Positions 12,601-27,600 of a stretch of DNA of 64,000 nucleotides are shown here, one piece after another. A model generated the notes under the pieces. The model searched no databases. It was given only the letters and a program-made list of their open reading frames with translations, and was not told the DNA's origin. Numbering within the stretch: the first letter of the stretch is position 1; each line of letters opens with the position of its first letter. This DNA comes from Spiribacter salilacus (GTDB lineage: Bacteria > Pseudomonadota > Gammaproteobacteria > Nitrococcales > Nitrococcaceae), in NCBI RefSeq assembly GCF_009649225.1, contig NZ_WJPP01000006.1, positions 17,635 to 81,634 of the forward strand, written 5' to 3'. Made by a program: the position numbers and the translations under genes.

Positions 12601-15600
12601 GATTACCGGGGTCTTCTGAATTCGCAGTACCGCCAGCAATCAGGCGCCCGGCCAATTCTGCACGGGTGGCTTCAATGGTCAGGCTGGAATCAGCCGCGGT
12701 GGTGTACAGATCGGTATTACCATCAAGATTGAGCAGGTTACCCGCAACAATGCTGAATTCCCGCCCAGCGCCAGTCATCGCCAAATCCGCACTGGCAATG
12801 ACGATGTTCTGATCTGATTCCAGTCTCAGCGCAGTGGGAATATTGATTTCACCGCTTACTTCGAGGCGCTCGGTAGCATGCAGGCGGGTGGTGGCGGTGC
12901 TGGTAGCGTCGGTAATCTCAAGCGTACCGGCAAAGACCAACTCTTTGGCACTCAGATCGATAGACTCGGCGGCGCGCACACCGCCCTCTTGCGTCACGGT
13001 CAGCGTGCCACCCGCGCTAAAGCCAATGCGTTGCACACCGATGGTGCTGGCATCGAACACGTTGCTGATGGTGAGATCCTCGAGCGAACCGAGCACGAAA
13101 CTGCCCGCCGCCTGATATTGCCCAGCGCTCAGGCGCAGCTGCTCGGTATCGCCCACTAGCAAGCGGAGATCATTGCCAGCCTGCAGCGCCGCCGCGCCAT
13201 TGCCCAGCGGCTGTACCGTCAGGTCGCGCTCAGCGCTCAGCTGAATCCGCCCGCTATCCCCAGTGGTGATCAGCCGTGATTCACTCGTAATGGTAAGACC
13301 GGCACTCAAACCGCTAAGCGCATCCTCGTCGGCGAGCACGGCCGCCGTAGCATCAGTTTCAACGGCAGTCAGATCGAGATCGATGCGATCATGCGCACGC
13401 AGTTCGCCCAGCACCTCCAGCCGATCTTGGGCGGATACGGAGATGCGCGAGGAACCCGAGAGCGTGGGGGTAAAGACTCGGTGATCGGTTGTCAGCGGGT
13501 CGCCATCGGCATCGTAGCGCAGCGCCATATCGCCACCGCTGGCCACAAAGCCCCACAGTCGGGCGCCACCCTCGGCAATCAAATCAATTTCGCCATCGGC
13601 CGAATGCACGGCCATCTGTGCAGTCGCGGGCATGCGGATTGCAATGCCGTCGTTGTTGCCGCTGGCATCCTCTCGGCCACCGCCGCCGCGCAGGCTAATG
13701 GCGCCACCGGCGCGCAAGGTACCGCCAACTTCAATCGTGCCGTTGCCGTTTGCCGCGGCCTGACCACCCAACGCCAGCTGCCCTCCAGCCACTAAGGAGA
13801 GCATGGCAGCGCTGTTGATCCAGGTGACCGTATCTTCGCGAATATTGTTTTCAGTGGTGCTGAGCGGTGTGCCACCAGCCAGCAGCGTGCCCAACACCTC
13901 CAGATGCTCGGCGCTCTCGATCTGCAGCGCCGGTTGCTCGGCATCAATGGCTGCTACCCAGCTGTTATCGCTGAGCCCTGCTCCCACCGTGACGCCGCCA
14001 GCTGCAGTGATACGCACGCCAACGCCATCAAAGTCAGTTGCCACGCCGCCCTTCAGCACGGCCTGCCCTGAGGCCGCCAATGTGGAGGCTACGCGCAGTT
14101 GCTGATTTAACGACTCAGCATGAATTTGGTTATTTTTGACATCAAAGTTGATGCCCTGCTCACCCGAGCTGGCGCCAGCGAGTACCACACCCTCTAGGTG
14201 GACGGCCTGCGAGCCAATCAGCTCGATCCGCGCATCCGCGCTGGTGGTACGCAAAATACTGGTTGAAGCCACCACCAGGCTGCTGCCATCTTCAGCCGCA
14301 CCACCTTGGTCGATGCGCTCGATACCGCTTTGCTGCACACCACCATACAGCGCGATATTGCCGCCCACAGTGGCGTCGCCTTCCCAGTAGATCCACTGAT
14401 CCGACTGCAAAATCAGGTCGGAGCGTGCACCGCGCAGATCGATGTCACCACGGATAAGAATGGCGCCCTCGCCACTGACGCGCAGATCGCCATCATCACC
14501 GAGCGTAGTCAGCGTGCCGGTCAACAGGAAACCGAACTCGGGGTTGTTGCTGCCCGCCGCCTGAAACAGGCGATGATCATCGGCCATGCTGTTGAAATAC
14601 GCGGTGCGGTAATTCTCGCTCGATTCAGACTGCGGACCGTAATTGCCCATGGTGATGCTAAGCCGGTCGGTAGCATTAACAGTACCGGCAATCCACAGCT
14701 CTTCACCCGCAAACAGGAACACGCTGGCACGCTCACCGGCCACTTGCGGCTCGACGCCATCAAAACTAACCCCGGCGGTCACCGCTGACGCCGAACCCAG
14801 AATCATCGCCCGCCCGGATTCTAAGGTGATAGTTGAATCTGCCGACTGCGCAGAAACCGTGGCATTTTGCGCCAGCACCAGTTCACCCCCGGCAATAACG
14901 CGAATAATTGCGCCGTCTGCGTTCGTGGCCGTGATGGTCTGCACCGTGACCGAATCGTTAGTCTCAATCCCAACATCGCTGGCAGTGGCGGTTAGCCCGT
15001 TATTATTGGGATCATTAAAATCAACACGCAGGCCATCAAACACCTGCAAAACCAAACTCTCTACTTGATGACGGTTTTCTATCAACATGCCTTCAGTAAG
15101 GGCTAGGGTGCCGCCATCGCTGGCGTTGCCCTCATCAGCAATCGCAATCTTTTTCCAGCGCTCGGTGTTGGCATAGTCTTCACGCGCTAGATCAACGGTT
15201 GCAGCATCGCCCAGATATTCATAAAGGCCGTAATCTGCTCGGGAGTACTGCACACGCAGCAAATCACCGGTTGCCAATGCACGCGCACGATTAACCGAAC
15301 TTTCTGTTCGTCTATCGGTTGTAGTTGCATAATCTGCAGTGATTTTTTGCCACGCATCCTCATCCGTGAAATCTTCTTTGGCCAAATCGCGCTCGGCGGC
15401 CGCACCGAGGTAGCGGTAGAGCGCGTGGCTCAACCCGATCACATCACCCACCCCAGCCTGAGCCAAAGCCTGCTGCTGCTCCTGACTCAATTCATCAAAC
15501 TGATCAGGGCGCTCGATAATGATGCGATCACCCACCACACCGATAGCCCCGTCTGTGCCCGCATTAAGCTCAATCGTGTTGCCCCGCACCGCGGTGTAGG

Positions 15601-18600
15601 CGCTGGTAACCTCTGAGCCCAAATCGGCCGCATCCACATGCGGGTTGAGGTATGTGGCAAGCCCTGCACTTAAGCGGTAATCCACCCGCCCATCTGAATA
15701 GCCATCGGCACGTAGCAAGTCTTTAAGAACCTCTGCACGCGATAGCCCCTCGATGCCGCTAGCTGCAACTACCGCATCGCCGTTAATAATGTTTCCTGAA
15801 ACGGTACTTAAGGTGACATCGCCACCGGTGGATTCCACAGCCGCGTTACCGCCTGACCAAAGCGTGGGCCGCAATAGCACCAGATCACCGGTTTGTTGCT
15901 CGATGGTAATGTTGCCAGCCGCGCGAACCGCCACACCACCGGTGCCCTGGGTATTACTCTGAAGCTTGATATTGCCAACCGCGCCGTTCGCTGCGTCCAG
16001 CTCAACTCGATTACCCCGAATGCTCAGCTCCTCATTCACATCCGGTCCAAAACTTAAAATTCCGTCCACGGCGCTGAGGCGAACATCTCCGATAGTCGAC
16101 TCAATGCGCGTGGCGCGTAACGAAGCCTCCCCAGTTTCACCCACACTAAACACATTGATATCAATATCGTTTTTGGCACGAATATCACCGGTGCCCGCGC
16201 CGCCCTCAAGCGACATTTTGATATGCCCGCCCGCGTTTAACACCGGAGCGCGGCCGTAATAGGCAGCGCCATCGGCAAAGCGAATATTGCCATCTGCGGT
16301 TACGTTCAGCGTCATATCGCCGATACGCACATCACCCCGGAAAAAGACCGAACCACCCCCCGTGACATTGATGCCGGCATCGCCCGAGCTTGAAATCTGA
16401 TCGATAATTACCGGGTAATCGGCCCGAATGGTATGAGTGTAGAAATCTTTAAACCCAGTTTCGGTGGTTGTTTCGGTGTGATGGGTCTTTTTGCGCAGCC
16501 AGCCACCACCGGTAGTCCAATTACGCTGGTTGTAGGTGTAGTTCTGAAAGCTATTGTCATAGCGGTTAGCACCCGGTGCCTCAAACTCACCCTCAAAGCG
16601 GCTACCTTTACTCCATAGCTCTCCATCAGAGTAATCAGCCTCAACCAACTCAACGGGTTGATCAGGGCCAACATAGGTATAAATGATGCCGGTAGAAATC
16701 ACATCATCACCGCGCCGGAAGGTACCATCCACCACGCGTACTTGGCTTACCCCGGCACGCATATCAACTGCGGTATTACGCTTTGTTTCAAAATTAAGCG
16801 CGTAAACAACCTCAAAGCCAAGCAAATCTTCAGCCCGGTTAAAATTCTCTGAGGTGATTAATGTCTCAGACTCCAGCAACGGCCTCTCATCGCTATACTC
16901 AAATCGACGGAATTTCCAGCTGCGGTCTTTAACCAAGAACCCCCAATCTCGCCCAACAAGATTAAAAGAGCGCTTCTCGTACTTGCGAATTTCAGTTTCG
17001 GTAAACGCCTGCCCCTCAACCCAACTGTAAAAAGTGCCTTCCTCAGGCTGATAAAAAATACGATGCTGGGTATCGCGTAAAGGGTTATAGTCGGCTGCAT
17101 CTAAATTGCCCGCGTCTTCCCACGCTGTGCGTTGCGCTGCCAGCGCGGCAATGTTGTGGGCTACCGTTGTGCCATCGTCACTGTAGTTAATGCGTGGCAG
17201 CCCGTCTTCACCGGTTGTTAGGGTGCCCGTGAAGGTCTCTTCGGTAATTTCACCCTCATCAAAGGTGTAGACCGTGCGCTTAAGTCCATTGGTGTCATTA
17301 ATGGTTAACAGCCCAGGGCTTGATACCGCAAGGTCAATCCCGTCAAACACCAGATCATAGTCTGTTCGATTATCTACGCGCAGACTTGGCTTGCCATCTG
17401 CAATCAGGATTTTGCCCGCGCCCGTATTGAAGATTTCGCCCGTTACCGTGACACGGCCAGGCGTTGTCGCCAGCTCTTCAATCACGACCGCCTGACTGGC
17501 GGCATCAAAATAGCTACTAAACGGCACTTCACCAAATGAAACACCGGCCACTAATACCTCAGGGGCACGAGTATAGGTGTCTAAAGAGCGCCCGCTTCGG
17601 ACATCACCAAATAAGGCGGTTGTTTCGGTGGGGGCAAAATTCTCGCGAATCGTTAATTCAAGATCAGTAACACCACTTTGCAAAATGCCGTTTAAATTCA
17701 GGTAGGTGGCACTAATGTTGATTTCGCCACGTGCCACCACTCGCGTCGGCTCACGGTCGATAATGGCCTGCTCGATGGTTTGCGCAAACGTGCTGGCTAT
17801 CCCGCCATTAAACCGTAAATCCAAAACCTGGCCATTTTCGGAATCTCGCGCTGCTTGATAGCGCTCGGCGTAATTCACCAGCTGCCGCGGGTCGCTAAAG
17901 TGCTGCCAACCTTCAACATTCAAATCAAAATCGCCGGATGCCTTGACATCTAAGGTGGCGGCACGAATCTGCCCTGAAACCTCAACACTGCCCATTCGGT
18001 TATCGAGCGTTGCGCTGCCATCATCATTCACCACCGAACCCAGCACAAATAGGTCACTGGGCCCTGAAAGTCGCTCAATAATCAGCTCGGGCAGGCCTAA
18101 TAATCTTGCAGGTTGGCTTTGCTGGAGGATGCTGATTTCGCTTTCACCCGTTTCGGCCACGCCTGTTAACGACTCGCCAGACAAATACACATTGCCGGGG
18201 TCAAGCTCTAGCATCCGGCCATCAACCGGTTGAATGATCCGGCTATTGGCAATGGCCACATCATAAATACGCATCTGCAACGGCGTTTCGTTACGAATAT
18301 CGATTTGTGCGCTTGCAGCGCCGCCGATACGCCCAGCTGTAATGCCGGCATTCAACGCGTCACGATCGGTATCGACGCCATCAATACGAACTAGGCCTGC
18401 CGCGGCATATAGATCGGGAATGTCGAGGAAAACTAAATCCAGCTCCTCAGCCACCACATACTCAGTGCGCCCATTAACGTTAACTTCCTCACGCAGGCCC
18501 AATCGGTCTAATGCCCGCTCTACCAGCTCGAGTTGCGATTGGTAGCGTGCCACGGCTTCTTCATTTTCCGCATGGCTAATCATCCACCCGCGCAGCGTGT

Positions 18601-21600
18601 CATAGCGCTGAATCAGCAGATTGCTCACGGTATCTAAACTCACGCTTGGCGCCGCAACCGCTACAGGCTTAATCACATAAAACCGATTCTCAAGCGCTGC
18701 CAACACCGCATCACGGGTGGCTTTTTCTTCGTCATCCAGCCCGGTGGCATCCAAATTGGAGAAATCGAGCGCGGCATACTCCATGCGCTGATCAGACAAG
18801 ACCCCGAGTGCCGTTTTCTCAGCCTCCGTCAGGTCTGTACCCAGCCGTGAAATATCAAAATCGGGCTGATTCGGCGCGCTCACCGGCAGCACATGGAAAA
18901 TCAAATCACTGGTAATGCCCGCTTTAATCTGCGTGGCCTCAGCAACAAGCACTTCTTGCGTGGCGCTGACCACCTGACCGCGGCTGGTGCGGTCATTACC
19001 GTAGGGGATGCCAGATAAAGACAGTAATGAGGTAGCTTCTGTGCCGCGATCATCCTCACCAATGCCTTCGATGGCCCGCAACTGCACATTCCCAATGGCC
19101 TGAATGCGCGTGGCACCGGTTAAATCAATTCGATTGCTCTCGGTAATCTTTAGGTCGGCATCGGGGCGTGCAAGGTTGGGGAAAATGCTAACCGCGGTGG
19201 CCTGCGCATCGGCATATCCGCCTAGCTGATTCACGCGCCCGCCGCTATCAAGCCCCGTAAGCAGCTGCACACTGCCACCACGAATTAGCGCATTACTGGT
19301 CTTAATCAAGTTTAAGGCATTGACTCGGCCCACCGCTTCAGCACCCGTTACCCCGGTTAGAATCGAGGCGGTGTAAAGATTCGCACTGGGGTTTGCACTA
19401 CTAATCGTGCGCGCGGAAAGAATCACATCGCCGCTGTCATTACGCAGGGTGGAGGCACCTACAGCAATACCCGACTGCGTAGCGGCATCAATTTTGCTAC
19501 GGCCTAGCGAGAGGTTGAACCCGCCCACGCCTTCAACCCTAACGCTATCAACCGCAAAAACATCGGCAAGGCTTGAAACTTCAATACGCCCGGGCGCTTG
19601 CACCGAGCCGGCTACCTCAATACGGCTGTTATCACCTATCTCAACATCAGCACTAAACCGACTGCTATCGGTGCCAAACAGGGTGTAACTCCTTAGCACA
19701 CTCACGTTTGCCGCACCGGCAGATCCAGCGCGCAAATTATTTTGCTGCGCATACCGGTCTTTAAGCCCAATATTGACCGCATTAATAAAGACATTGCCGG
19801 TGGCATCTATTGCCACCCCGTCACCAATTCGTGAAAGCGCCGCACCCGTGAGGCGCGTTTCGACCTTTGCCCCCGTGCCGGTGGCTAGGCCAATGGAGCT
19901 TGCATTTGCCCGCGCATCGCCGGCCTGCTGGTGGCTCGATGCCACGCTTAAATTAGTAACCGTAATCTTTGACCCATCAGCAATTTGGGCAATCACATCG
20001 CGCGTGTCCACCACCTCAACCTGTGCACCAGCAACCGCGGCCAATAATGCACCACTGCTCGATTCGCCTTCAGCAAAGACCGTATCCAAGGCACTAGACT
20101 GAACATTGAGTCGGTTTGCCGTAAGCGTGGTTGATTGGCCCAAGCCCGCGCGCACATTACCGCTCGCACTGACCTTGGCGGTAGTTACCCCCACCGCAAC
20201 GCCGGTACTTGCGGCAAGACCGGCCGCCTTACCGGAACCGGTGGCTTTGGCGTCTGCCGATACCACCACCGCGCCACCGGCGTTCACGGTACCGCCGTCA
20301 ATTAGCGCCTCAACGGGATTGTTCAAGGTGACGCGCGAAACACTGCCAGCCGCTGCTGCGGAAATAAGCCCAACCGATACGGCGGTGGCTTTGACCTCGC
20401 TGCTCGCGTTTACCTCACTAGTGGCCTGCAGCGTGACATCTTGAGCGGCATCGAGACGAGCGGCATTGGTTGTGCGCGCTTGGGTCAGGTTTTCGATGGT
20501 AACGAGTGACTCCGCACCACCACCAGCAAGGCTGCCACCTAAGCTCACCCCAACGGCAACGGCCGCCGCGGCGGCCTCCGAATTGACCCGCGCGGTATCT
20601 TTTGCCGTTAGCGTGATGCTGCCTGCCTCGCTCGTCACGCGGCCCGCGTTAATTTCTGCCTTAATCTGATTATCAATTTGGTTATCAGCCAGCGCCACGC
20701 CAACTGCTAGGCTTGCAGAGACCAACCCAAACGATGCCGCCACTGATGCAGCACGCACGGTTGCATCAATTTGGGATTCATCCTCAGCCCGCAATATCAC
20801 ATTATTTTTTGCCGTTAGCGTGCTGCCAATACTTTGCGCCGTCACATCAATACCAATGCGATTACGTGCATCAGACCCGGCGCCAGTAGCGGCTACTGAA
20901 ACCTTACCGCCAGCCAATGCCGCACTTTTGGCATCTACCAACGCTTTAATGCTGGCATCGTTATCTGCAGTCAGCCTGAGCCCACCCTCAGCGGTTAAAT
21001 TAACGCTGTTGGCCGTTGCGCTCACCTCACCGTCTATGGTGTTGGTGGCCTGAGCAGACCCAATGGCAATACCCACACCAACGCTAATGCCCGCGGCCAC
21101 CGATGCCGCCGCCGCCCGCACCTCCGCATCAATCTGCGTTGATTGACGGGCATCCACATACACATTGCCGGCACTACGCAAGGTTGAGTCGCGCAGCTGC
21201 GCCTGGGTAGTGGTTGTGATGACATTACGCGCATCACTAAACGCCCCAGAGAAGTTAATACCGGCCGTGCCACCCACACTTGCCGCCGCGCCTAGCGCAA
21301 ACACCAACGCATCAATTTGCCCGTCACTGCGTGCCCGCACATCCAGCCCGGTGCGGCGAGTCTCCAGCAAATCTAGGTTGTTGACCCGGGCAACTACCGA
21401 ACTGGTAATACGATTTTGCGCCACGGTGGCTGCCACCGATGCCGCAATGCCAACATTGCCACCAAACGCCGCCGCTATGCTTGCCGCGCCAACACGTGCG
21501 TTAATTTCTGCGGTATCCCGTGCGTCTAACAGCACATTACCGGCACGCACCCGGTTGCTGGCATCACCATCAATACTGGCAAGCACATCAACATGAATGC

Positions 21601-24600
21601 GATTAACCGCACCCACCCCAGCGCCACTTAGCCCAACGCCAGCAGCGCCCCCAATGGCCAACGCTAAAGAAACGGAGAACACCTCAGCACGAATCTGCTG
21701 ATCGGCCTGCGCCTTTACCGTCAAACCGCGGGTAACATCAACATCGCTGGTGAGCACTTTGGCTTCAACGGCCCGTGCATTTGGGCTGATGCCAACGCGC
21801 TTCCAAAGATCGGTGTTGCCATAGTCTTGCTGCGCCAGGTCTTCGTTTTCTACGGGGTCTTCACCCAGGTAGCGATAGGTTTCACCGGCTCTTACGCCAT
21901 GCAGCACCTTAACCACTTTGCCATTAGCCAGGCTGGCGATCTCACCCTCATCGGTGGTGTAGTCCGCCGTGACTGCGTTTTCCTGAATACCGATTTCATT
22001 GCGCGCCAGCGAAACACCTAACGACGCCCCCACGCCAGCCGTGCCACCGCCGCCGGCCGATAGTGCCAGCACCGCCACAAAGGCATTGATGCGTGCGGCA
22101 TCTTCAGCATCCAGCACCACACTGCGCGTTGCGGTTATCGAGGCATCTTCTATCCATGCCCGCGTTGCACCGCCAATGAGGTTTTTGGCATCTGCCCCGG
22201 CGCCGGCTAGGGCCAAACCCGTGGTGCCCGCTAATCCGGCCGCTGCCGAGGCGGCAATCGCCGTTACCTCAATCACTGCGGTTGAACGCGCCTCAATCCG
22301 CACATCGCCACTGTTAACATTGGCGTCTTTAAGGCTCGCCTCAACCACCACATCAATACTGTTGCGGGCAATACTCGCGCCAATGGCCAACGCCCCGCCA
22401 GTGGACCCACCAAGCCCCGCTGCCAATGAAGCCGCGCCAGCAAATGCCAAAATACGCGAGGCATCCTCAGCCAATAGGTTCAGCCCTTGGGTATCCGCGG
22501 TACCCCCGCTAACCTGCGCACTCACACCCGCATGCACACGGTTGCGCACATCCACCCCAGAGCCAGCGGCACCAATCCCCACGCTGCCACCGCCGGCAAT
22601 GGCCACCGAGCCACTAAAAACGTTGGCGGTAATCTGCTGGCCAGCACGCGCCTCGATGGCCGTCTGCCCAGTAATATCCAGTGAACTATTCACCACCCGG
22701 GCAATGGCCTCAGCGCGATCTTCTGCGCCATTGCCAATACGGTTATAAGCTACCGCTACCCCAATTGATGCGCCCACGCCCGTGGAGCCGCCCGCCCCTA
22801 TGGCTAGCGAGGCCGTTAGAACACCCGCATTAGTACCGGTTGTTTGGCTAGCGTTTAAATCAAACCGATCAGCGCTCTTAACCGTGCTGCCACTGACTTC
22901 TGCCAGCGTATCGCCATTAACCCGGTTATCCGCCACCGCGGCACCGCCGCTCACCGACACGCTCGTGCTGCCGCCCGCTGCAAAGGAGAGACTCGCCGCC
23001 GTGGCCACGGCATTCACGGTATAGGCTGACACCTGCAACGCATCGGGCGCCGTGGCAGGGTCATTGATCTTCAGCTGATAGCTCCGCCCATCTTGATCGG
23101 TGAGCAGCCAGGCTGTGCCCGCATCAATCGTGGCCAGTTCAAAGGGCCGCTCATCGGTATCCTCCACGCTGTTGATTTCAACGCCGGCACTGCTTAGCGC
23201 TCCAGCCAACGCCGTGAGTACCGCACGATCAGCGGTTAAATCCTGCGCAAATTCATCGGCATCCGTGTCTGGGTTATCGCTTTCTTGCTCAGCGGCACCG
23301 TTGAGCGCGGCGGCTGAGAGTGCTGCATGTTCAGTCAGATCAATCGTGCCCAGCGGCGTGCTGCTCTGGTTGGCACGAATATCGATGGCACCGGTGCGGC
23401 TTTCAAGGCGACTCACATTAACGGCTCTGGCGCGCGCGTCAGTATCCACCTCGTTAAACGCCAGCGCTAAACCCACGCTAATGGCCACACCGGTACTGCC
23501 ACCGAGTGCGCCGCTAATCGCGGCTGCGCCGGTTCGTGCATCTATGCCTGTGAGGTTTTCAGATCTAATGGAGATATCATCAGCAAGCAGTTGATTTAGC
23601 TGATTTACCTCAGCCACCACATCTCGATTAATCAGGTTCAATGTGACCGCGCCACCGGCGGCTACGGCAACCCCCGTGCCACTGCTCGCGCCAATGGCTA
23701 CGCTGTTGGCAGCCACTACAGAGTTGATAAGCGATCGGGCATCGGCATGCACCACCAAGCTGCCTGCGATATCGATATCGGCATCTTCAATGCTTGCTGC
23801 AATACCCGCGGCGGCTGATATCAGATCAACTCGCTGCCACAGCGTACGGTCTTCAAAATTCTGGTTGGCTAGCACCAAATCGCTAACGGCTTTGCCGAGG
23901 TATTCATAGACCCCGCCGCGTAGTGGGCCATCGGTGATTTTGACGGTTTGCCCCGTGCTAAGCGCAGTAGGCGTATCGGCTTGGGTGTAATCTGCGGTGA
24001 TATCGGTACGGCTGGTTTGGCCAATTTCGTTACGTGATACCGCCAGCCCCAGCGCCGCTGCCGGCGCGCTGCCACTGCCCAGCCCTACGGCCACGGAGGC
24101 CGCCGTTGCACGCAGGCGGGCTTCGATACGCGCCCGGTCTCGCGATTCAACCCGCAAATCACCCCCACTGCTTAGCGACACGCCGCTTAATACGGCCCGC
24201 GTGGCGCCATTAATGCGGTTAAAGCCCAGCGCGCCCGCCCCGGAGATGGCCAAGCCACTGCCGGATGCACTGGCGACTATCGCAATTGCCGTTGCTAACC
24301 CTTGGGCATTAATGGCCGCATCGCGCGTGGCTTTAATCTCAATATCGCCATCAACACGCAGAGACGGCCGCGTGGTCAGGCCATCGGCATCATCCCTTAC
24401 CGCTGCGGTTACCGCATGGGTAATGGCGTTGCGTGCCATCGATACTGCAAAAGACAGTGCCTTAGCGGCACCTGCCTGACTTAAGCCTGCACTGGCAGCG
24501 GTAGCACTAACCCGCGCGGTAATATCGGTATCACCGGCGGCCAGCACTTTAAGGTCGCCATCAACACTTGCTTCATCGCCGTTATTACCCAGCTCCCAGC

Positions 24601-27600
24601 GGGCCTCTGTAGTGGCAGCAATTCGGTTAAGCGCCATCACCGGCGCCACCGTGAGTGTGGTGGCAGCGCCGCTGTCTGTACCAACGGCCACATCAAGCGC
24701 TAGGGCCTGATTGGCGATATGGGCACTAATGCTGCCATCGGCCGTTGCCAACACTTGCGCATTACCGCCAATATCGAGCGTGCTATTTTCAATACGCGCA
24801 AGCGTTTTTAAGGTTTCAAGCCCGCCTAAATTGGTGCCAAGCAGGGTATCCACCACGTTTTCAAAAAGATTAGCGGGGCGATAGCCGATGGTATTAAACG
24901 CCAGCGTAATGCCAACGGATACCGAGGCCTGTAGTTGGCTATCCACCTGCGCAATGAGGGTGCTGGCGGCATCGGCTTTAACCAGCAGATTGCCCCCGGT
25001 GGTGATTGTGCTGCCGAGCAGGCTTGCCTCACTGCCGCCTAGCACGGTATTGGTTGCGATAATGACATTGGCAGCCACAGTATCGGCCGTGGCCTGGGCG
25101 CGATTATCCGCTACCAACAGCGCCTCATCGAGCGCTTGAATTTGCAGGGCATCATTAAGCGTTAAGGTGGCGGCCTTAACCTCGGCCAGGCTCTGGCCCC
25201 GCACATCATTACGCGCGATAACCGCACCGATGCTACTACCTCGGGCGGCCGGACCAAAGGCCGCTTCTACCTCATCAATAGCCGCTAAGGCGGCATCATT
25301 GAGCAGACCATCTACATCCACCGCGCGCCAGCGATCGGTATTGAGGAAGTTCTCAGCGGAAAGATCGACCGTGTCGCCGGCATTGCCTTCATATACATAA
25401 ATGCCGCGCGGCGCGGCTAATACTTTGCGCCAGCGGCTGGTATCGCTAAAGTCTTCCCGATCTAGCCGTACATCCGTCTCGCTTGAGGTGGCAATAAACT
25501 CATAAATGGCGCCGGCTTCACCACCGCCTATAGCCCAGTCCAGCTGCACCCGTTCACCGGTGCTGAGCTCGGCGGGGCGATCCAGCAATCGGTACTCTGC
25601 CTCACGAATCCCAACTCGCTCGCCACCTTGCAGGGTAAGCTCATCGGTATCGGCCATTGCCTCATCCCGATAGAGCGCCCCTAAAGCGCGCAATGCCGAT
25701 GCCATGGCACCCTCACTACCGGTGGTGGCACTCAGTGCCGTATCTGCGATGATGCTGGCGGTATCCTGGGCATTGACCAGCGCATCAGCCGCCGAGCCGC
25801 CCTTTTCATTCAGTGTTGCCAGCGTATCGGTGGCAATCATGTTGCTTGAAAGCACAAAACCTGCGGCCAGCGATCGCCCGCCTGATTGACCACCACCCCC
25901 GGCAGCTGTTTCATTACCCAACTGCGCGCTAATGGCCGAATCATTAAGCGCCTCAATACGTAACCCACCGGTCAAATCCAGTGTTGAGTCGGTTACTTGT
26001 GCGCGCACAATCAGCGGATCGGCATCGCCAATATCGGTATTTGCCAGCGCCTCGGCCGTGGCGGTAAGCCAATCGGTGGCCTCCCAGCCCACGGTGTTAA
26101 AAGCTAAAGTGGCGTTAACCGCGTTGTCTCCCGCGCTCATAGCGCTGGTGTTTTTGGCCAGTAAATCGGTGGTGTTTGTTGCTTTAACGTGAAGATCACC
26201 TACCGTGGTGGTGATAGTTGCCGAATTTACTTTCGCATCCACTTGGCCCAGCACCCGGTTGGTGGCCAAAATGCCACCGGCGGCCAGCCCGGCACCGCTG
26301 CCCTCACCCACGGTGGCCGCGCCATCAAGCTGGGCATGAATGCGTGCTGATTCATCAGCCTGAATGTTGGCTGAGCCCACCTCAAGAACGGCCCTGGCAA
26401 CCTGAGCCAGGGCCTTACCCTGCACATCGTTACGCGCAATCAAACCGCCAATGGCACTTGCCGAGGCGGGTTTTGCGTTTTGATCGGCCGGATCACCCAG
26501 CGCACTTAAGGCAAAGTCGCTCACCCGCTTGCCATCGTTGGCCCCAGTAAACTCGACCCGCCAGCGATCATCCTCCGCGCTAACCTCAGCGCCAACATCG
26601 GTTGCCGACAGCGCCGCGGCAATGGCCGACTGAATGCTGGCTGCCCCTGCGGTGCGCACTAGCTCTCGCGTTTCGAGGCCTTCGCCATTCACCGCAAAAC
26701 TCAGCTTAAAGCGCTCGGTATCGGGCAGGCTAAACGCCCAGGCGGGGTTGGCTGGCGCCTCGCTACCGGCCGGCGCCATGGTTTGAACAGCTACAACTGA
26801 GTCGGCAGGATCTGCGGCGGCATCATCCCCATCGGGTACCGCATTAAACGGCAGGCTGACACCGAGGTCGTCTAAAAACCCGATAGCCTGATCGATCACA
26901 CCACGATAGTCTTCTAGGCCCTCTGGCGTGATATCGCCCAAGCGCACATCCGGCAAGCTTTGCTCCAATGTGCGTGTGTCATCCACCAGCTGGTTAACAT
27001 AGCCGCTGAGTGATGGCGGCAGCCATTGACCATAAAGCGCCGCCAGATCAAGCTCGGCAAAACCGCCGGTGTCATCCGTACCACTGGTTAACCAATCCAC
27101 TTGGTTGGCCAAGGTGGCAATTGGCAAGGCCTCGTTAAAACGCGTACCGAGCAAAGAGAAGTCGATACTGGGGTCACGCAGCTTCACGCTCGAGGGCAAA
27201 AACGCCACGGCTTGGAGCAAGTTGGCCACCGTGGCGGCGGGGTCATCCGCAATTTCGATAACCAGCGGGGTGCCTTCGCCTGGATCAGCCAAATTGATGG
27301 TACCCAGTTCAAAGCTCTGCTCGGCAAAATCCCCATCAATGAGGCGCTCAAGCGGGGTATCCGCCAATAGCGTTTTTAAATTCAGCGTTAGCGCATTGCC
27401 GGCGGCCTCGTCTGCCAGCTTAAATTCCACGGGCTTATCAAATAAGCGCATGGCAAGCTTAGGCGGCTCAAAGGTAATGGTCTCTGGCAAAAACGGCTCG
27501 GGCGTCCAAACGGTAGATTCCTCGCCTTCGATGTAAATCGAATACTCCACACCCGGCAAGGCGGCCTGAAAATCATTGGCAACCAGGGCGGCCAGTAGCT

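Larger units (their letters stand above)
15135..25575 (-). repeat. YxYxG...DYxxxxxW modules of gene B
   Basis: A module of about 45 residues has the pattern GxxV...GxxYxYxG...DLxxxDYxxxxxWxxV. Copies lie at 25315-25575 (two in tandem), 23830-23972, 21795-21955, 16605-16752, and 15135-15465 (two). Each interrupts the Gly-rich coils. The spacing of 'GDxV', 'YxYxG' and a closing Trp recalls the small chitin-binding modules CBM5/12; that resemblance is by eye only. Copies sit at the same places as in gene A. Confidence 0.65.
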
